A stretch of DNA of 5,678 bases, taken from positions 1 to 5,678 of the forward strand of contig CANQCH010000073.1 of assembly GCA_947589165.1 (NCBI GenBank), written 5' to 3'. The position numbers were made by a program, and so were the translations under genes. How positions within the stretch are numbered: the stretch's first letter is position 1; each line of letters starts with the position of its first letter. Below the pieces are notes generated by a model. That model was not told the origin of the DNA. It made no database searches and saw nothing but the letters and a program-made list of their open reading frames with translations. The stretch is from an uncultured Bacilli bacterium (GTDB lineage Bacteria; Bacillota_I; Bacilli_A; RF39; UBA660). This document shows positions 5,045 to 5,678 of this stretch, in pieces.

Positions 5045-5678
5045 GATTAACCTCATACATTAAAATGGCCCCGGCAACGCCGGCATTTAAAGATTCACAA
5101 TTTTCATTTAAAGGAATATGGGTCATTTCATCACATAAAGCCTTAATTTCAGGATGCATCCCTTGGCCTTCATTTCCAATCACTAAAGCAATCTTTTCTT
5201 TTGGCACATCACCAATTTCTTGTCCCGATTTCACATCCGTACCCACGATGGTATAGCCTTTTTCTTTTAGTAAGGAAATTGCTTCCTTCAAATCACGACG
5301 CAGAATATTAACATTAAAAATCATGCCTTCACTCGCCCGAATTGCTTTTTCATTATATTGATCTACCGTATCTAAACTTAATATAAGAGTTGAAAAATTA
5401 AAGGCCACGGCACTTCGAATAAGAGAACCTAAATTCGCAGGGTCTTGCAAGCAATCTAAAATAAGCACATTGCCCGTGATTTCTTCTTCCTTTTTCATCC
5501 GACAAATACCAATACAGGAACTAATACTTTTTTGCCGACTAATTTTTTGCATTATTTCTTTCGTTACTAAATAATCAGCCTTAGCATCATCTAAACTAAT
5601 TACTTCTTGGACTAAGTTTTGCTTTTGGGCTTCTTTTAATAAATGATCACCTTCCACGATAAAAACTTTTTCCTGATC
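5037..5678 (-). CDS. SpoU/TrmH-family RNA 2'-O-ribose methyltransferase, N-terminus outside window
   Basis: This SPOUT-fold enzyme methylates a ribose 2'-OH in RNA, most likely 23S rRNA, using S-adenosylmethionine. The reading frame is open to the window edge (position 5678), so the first 15-25 residues are missing; 213 codons are visible. The visible part opens with EKVFIVEGDHLLKEA, the substrate-binding N-terminal domain of TrmH/RlmB-type proteins. All three SpoU motifs follow. Motif 1 is LDCLQDPANLGSLIRSA (visible residues about 74-90), with the conserved Asn and Arg. Motif 2 is LVIGNEGQGM (about 165-174). Motif 3 is IPLNENCESLNAGVAGAILMYE (about 188-209). It resembles RlmB or TsnR-like members, but the exact target nucleotide cannot be read from the sequence, so no symbol is given. 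A GTG at 5657 is internal, not a start. It is the first visible gene of the operon and overlaps rimM by 8 nt. Confidence 0.94.
   Translation of the reverse strand, partial: DQEKVFIVEGDHLLKEAQKQNLVQEVISLDDAKADYLVTKEIMQKISRQKSISSCIGICRMKKEEEITGNVLILDCLQDPANLGSLIRSAVAFNFSTLILSLDTVDQYNEKAIRASEGMIFNVNILRRDLKEAISLLKEKGYTIVGTDVKSGQEIGDVPKEKIALVIGNEGQGMHPEIKALCDEMTHIPLNENCESLNAGVAGAILMYEVNHE
5051..5054 (-). promoter_or_regulatory. GAGG ribosome site for rimM inside the upstream gene
   Basis: GAGG on the minus strand falls within the codons for Met-Tyr-Glu-Val at the end of the SpoU-family gene. It lies 6 nt before the rimM ATG at 5044. This decides the start against the earlier ATG at 5056 and suggests coupled translation. 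Confidence 0.6.

Noticed and set aside
5065..5256. A 63-codon plus-strand open frame inside the SpoU-family gene
   Set aside because: It is antisense to conserved SpoU motifs 2 and 3 and has no family likeness; it is a shadow of the real gene.

Overview
The window comes from a low-GC, AT-rich bacterium that reads the standard bacterial code. Tryptophan is written TGG, no gene contains an in-frame TGA, and every visible stop is TAA or TAG. Encoded CCA ends on the tRNAs, AGGAG-type ribosome sites and a Listeria-Bacteroides (InlB B-type) repeat protein fit a Bacillota or Mollicutes-relative genome, perhaps an uncultured Erysipelotrichia, Izemoplasma or RF39-type lineage. That placement is inference; no species can be named from the sequence.

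Layout: (1) Positions 1-251 hold three tRNA genes on the minus strand, transcribed Val(UAC), Thr(UGU), Tyr(GUA), with Tyr cut by the window edge. A likely promoter lies at 287-315. (2) Positions 342-737, minus, encode a 131-aa two-helix membrane protein of unknown function. (3) Positions 738-859 form a divergent intergenic region with back-to-back promoters, one for the membrane protein and one for the next gene. (4) Positions 860-2257, plus, encode a compact superfamily 1 (UvrD/Rep/HelD-like) helicase. (5) Positions 2270-5678 hold a tightly packed minus-strand operon, in transcription order: SpoU/TrmH-family rRNA 2'-O-methyltransferase (5' end outside the window), rimM, trmD, an unknown charged helical protein, a membrane-anchored single B-repeat protein, and a cation diffusion facilitator. 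Its genes overlap or lie no more than 17 nt apart, and two junctions are TAATG stop/start overlaps.

The operon joins ribosome and tRNA maturation (SpoU enzyme, RimM, TrmD) to three genes with no obvious link to translation. The usual partners rpsP (upstream) and rplS (downstream) are absent from the visible part. The helicase and the operon converge, and their 3' ends share a perfect 16-bp inverted repeat inside both reading frames, a likely shared terminator.

I see no CRISPR array, insertion sequence, phage gene or recognisable defence island. The most useful leads are the embedded inverted repeat, the unusual trmD operon tail with its two uncharacterised small proteins, the Asp-to-Glu change at the TrmD catalytic position, and the pared-down helicase.
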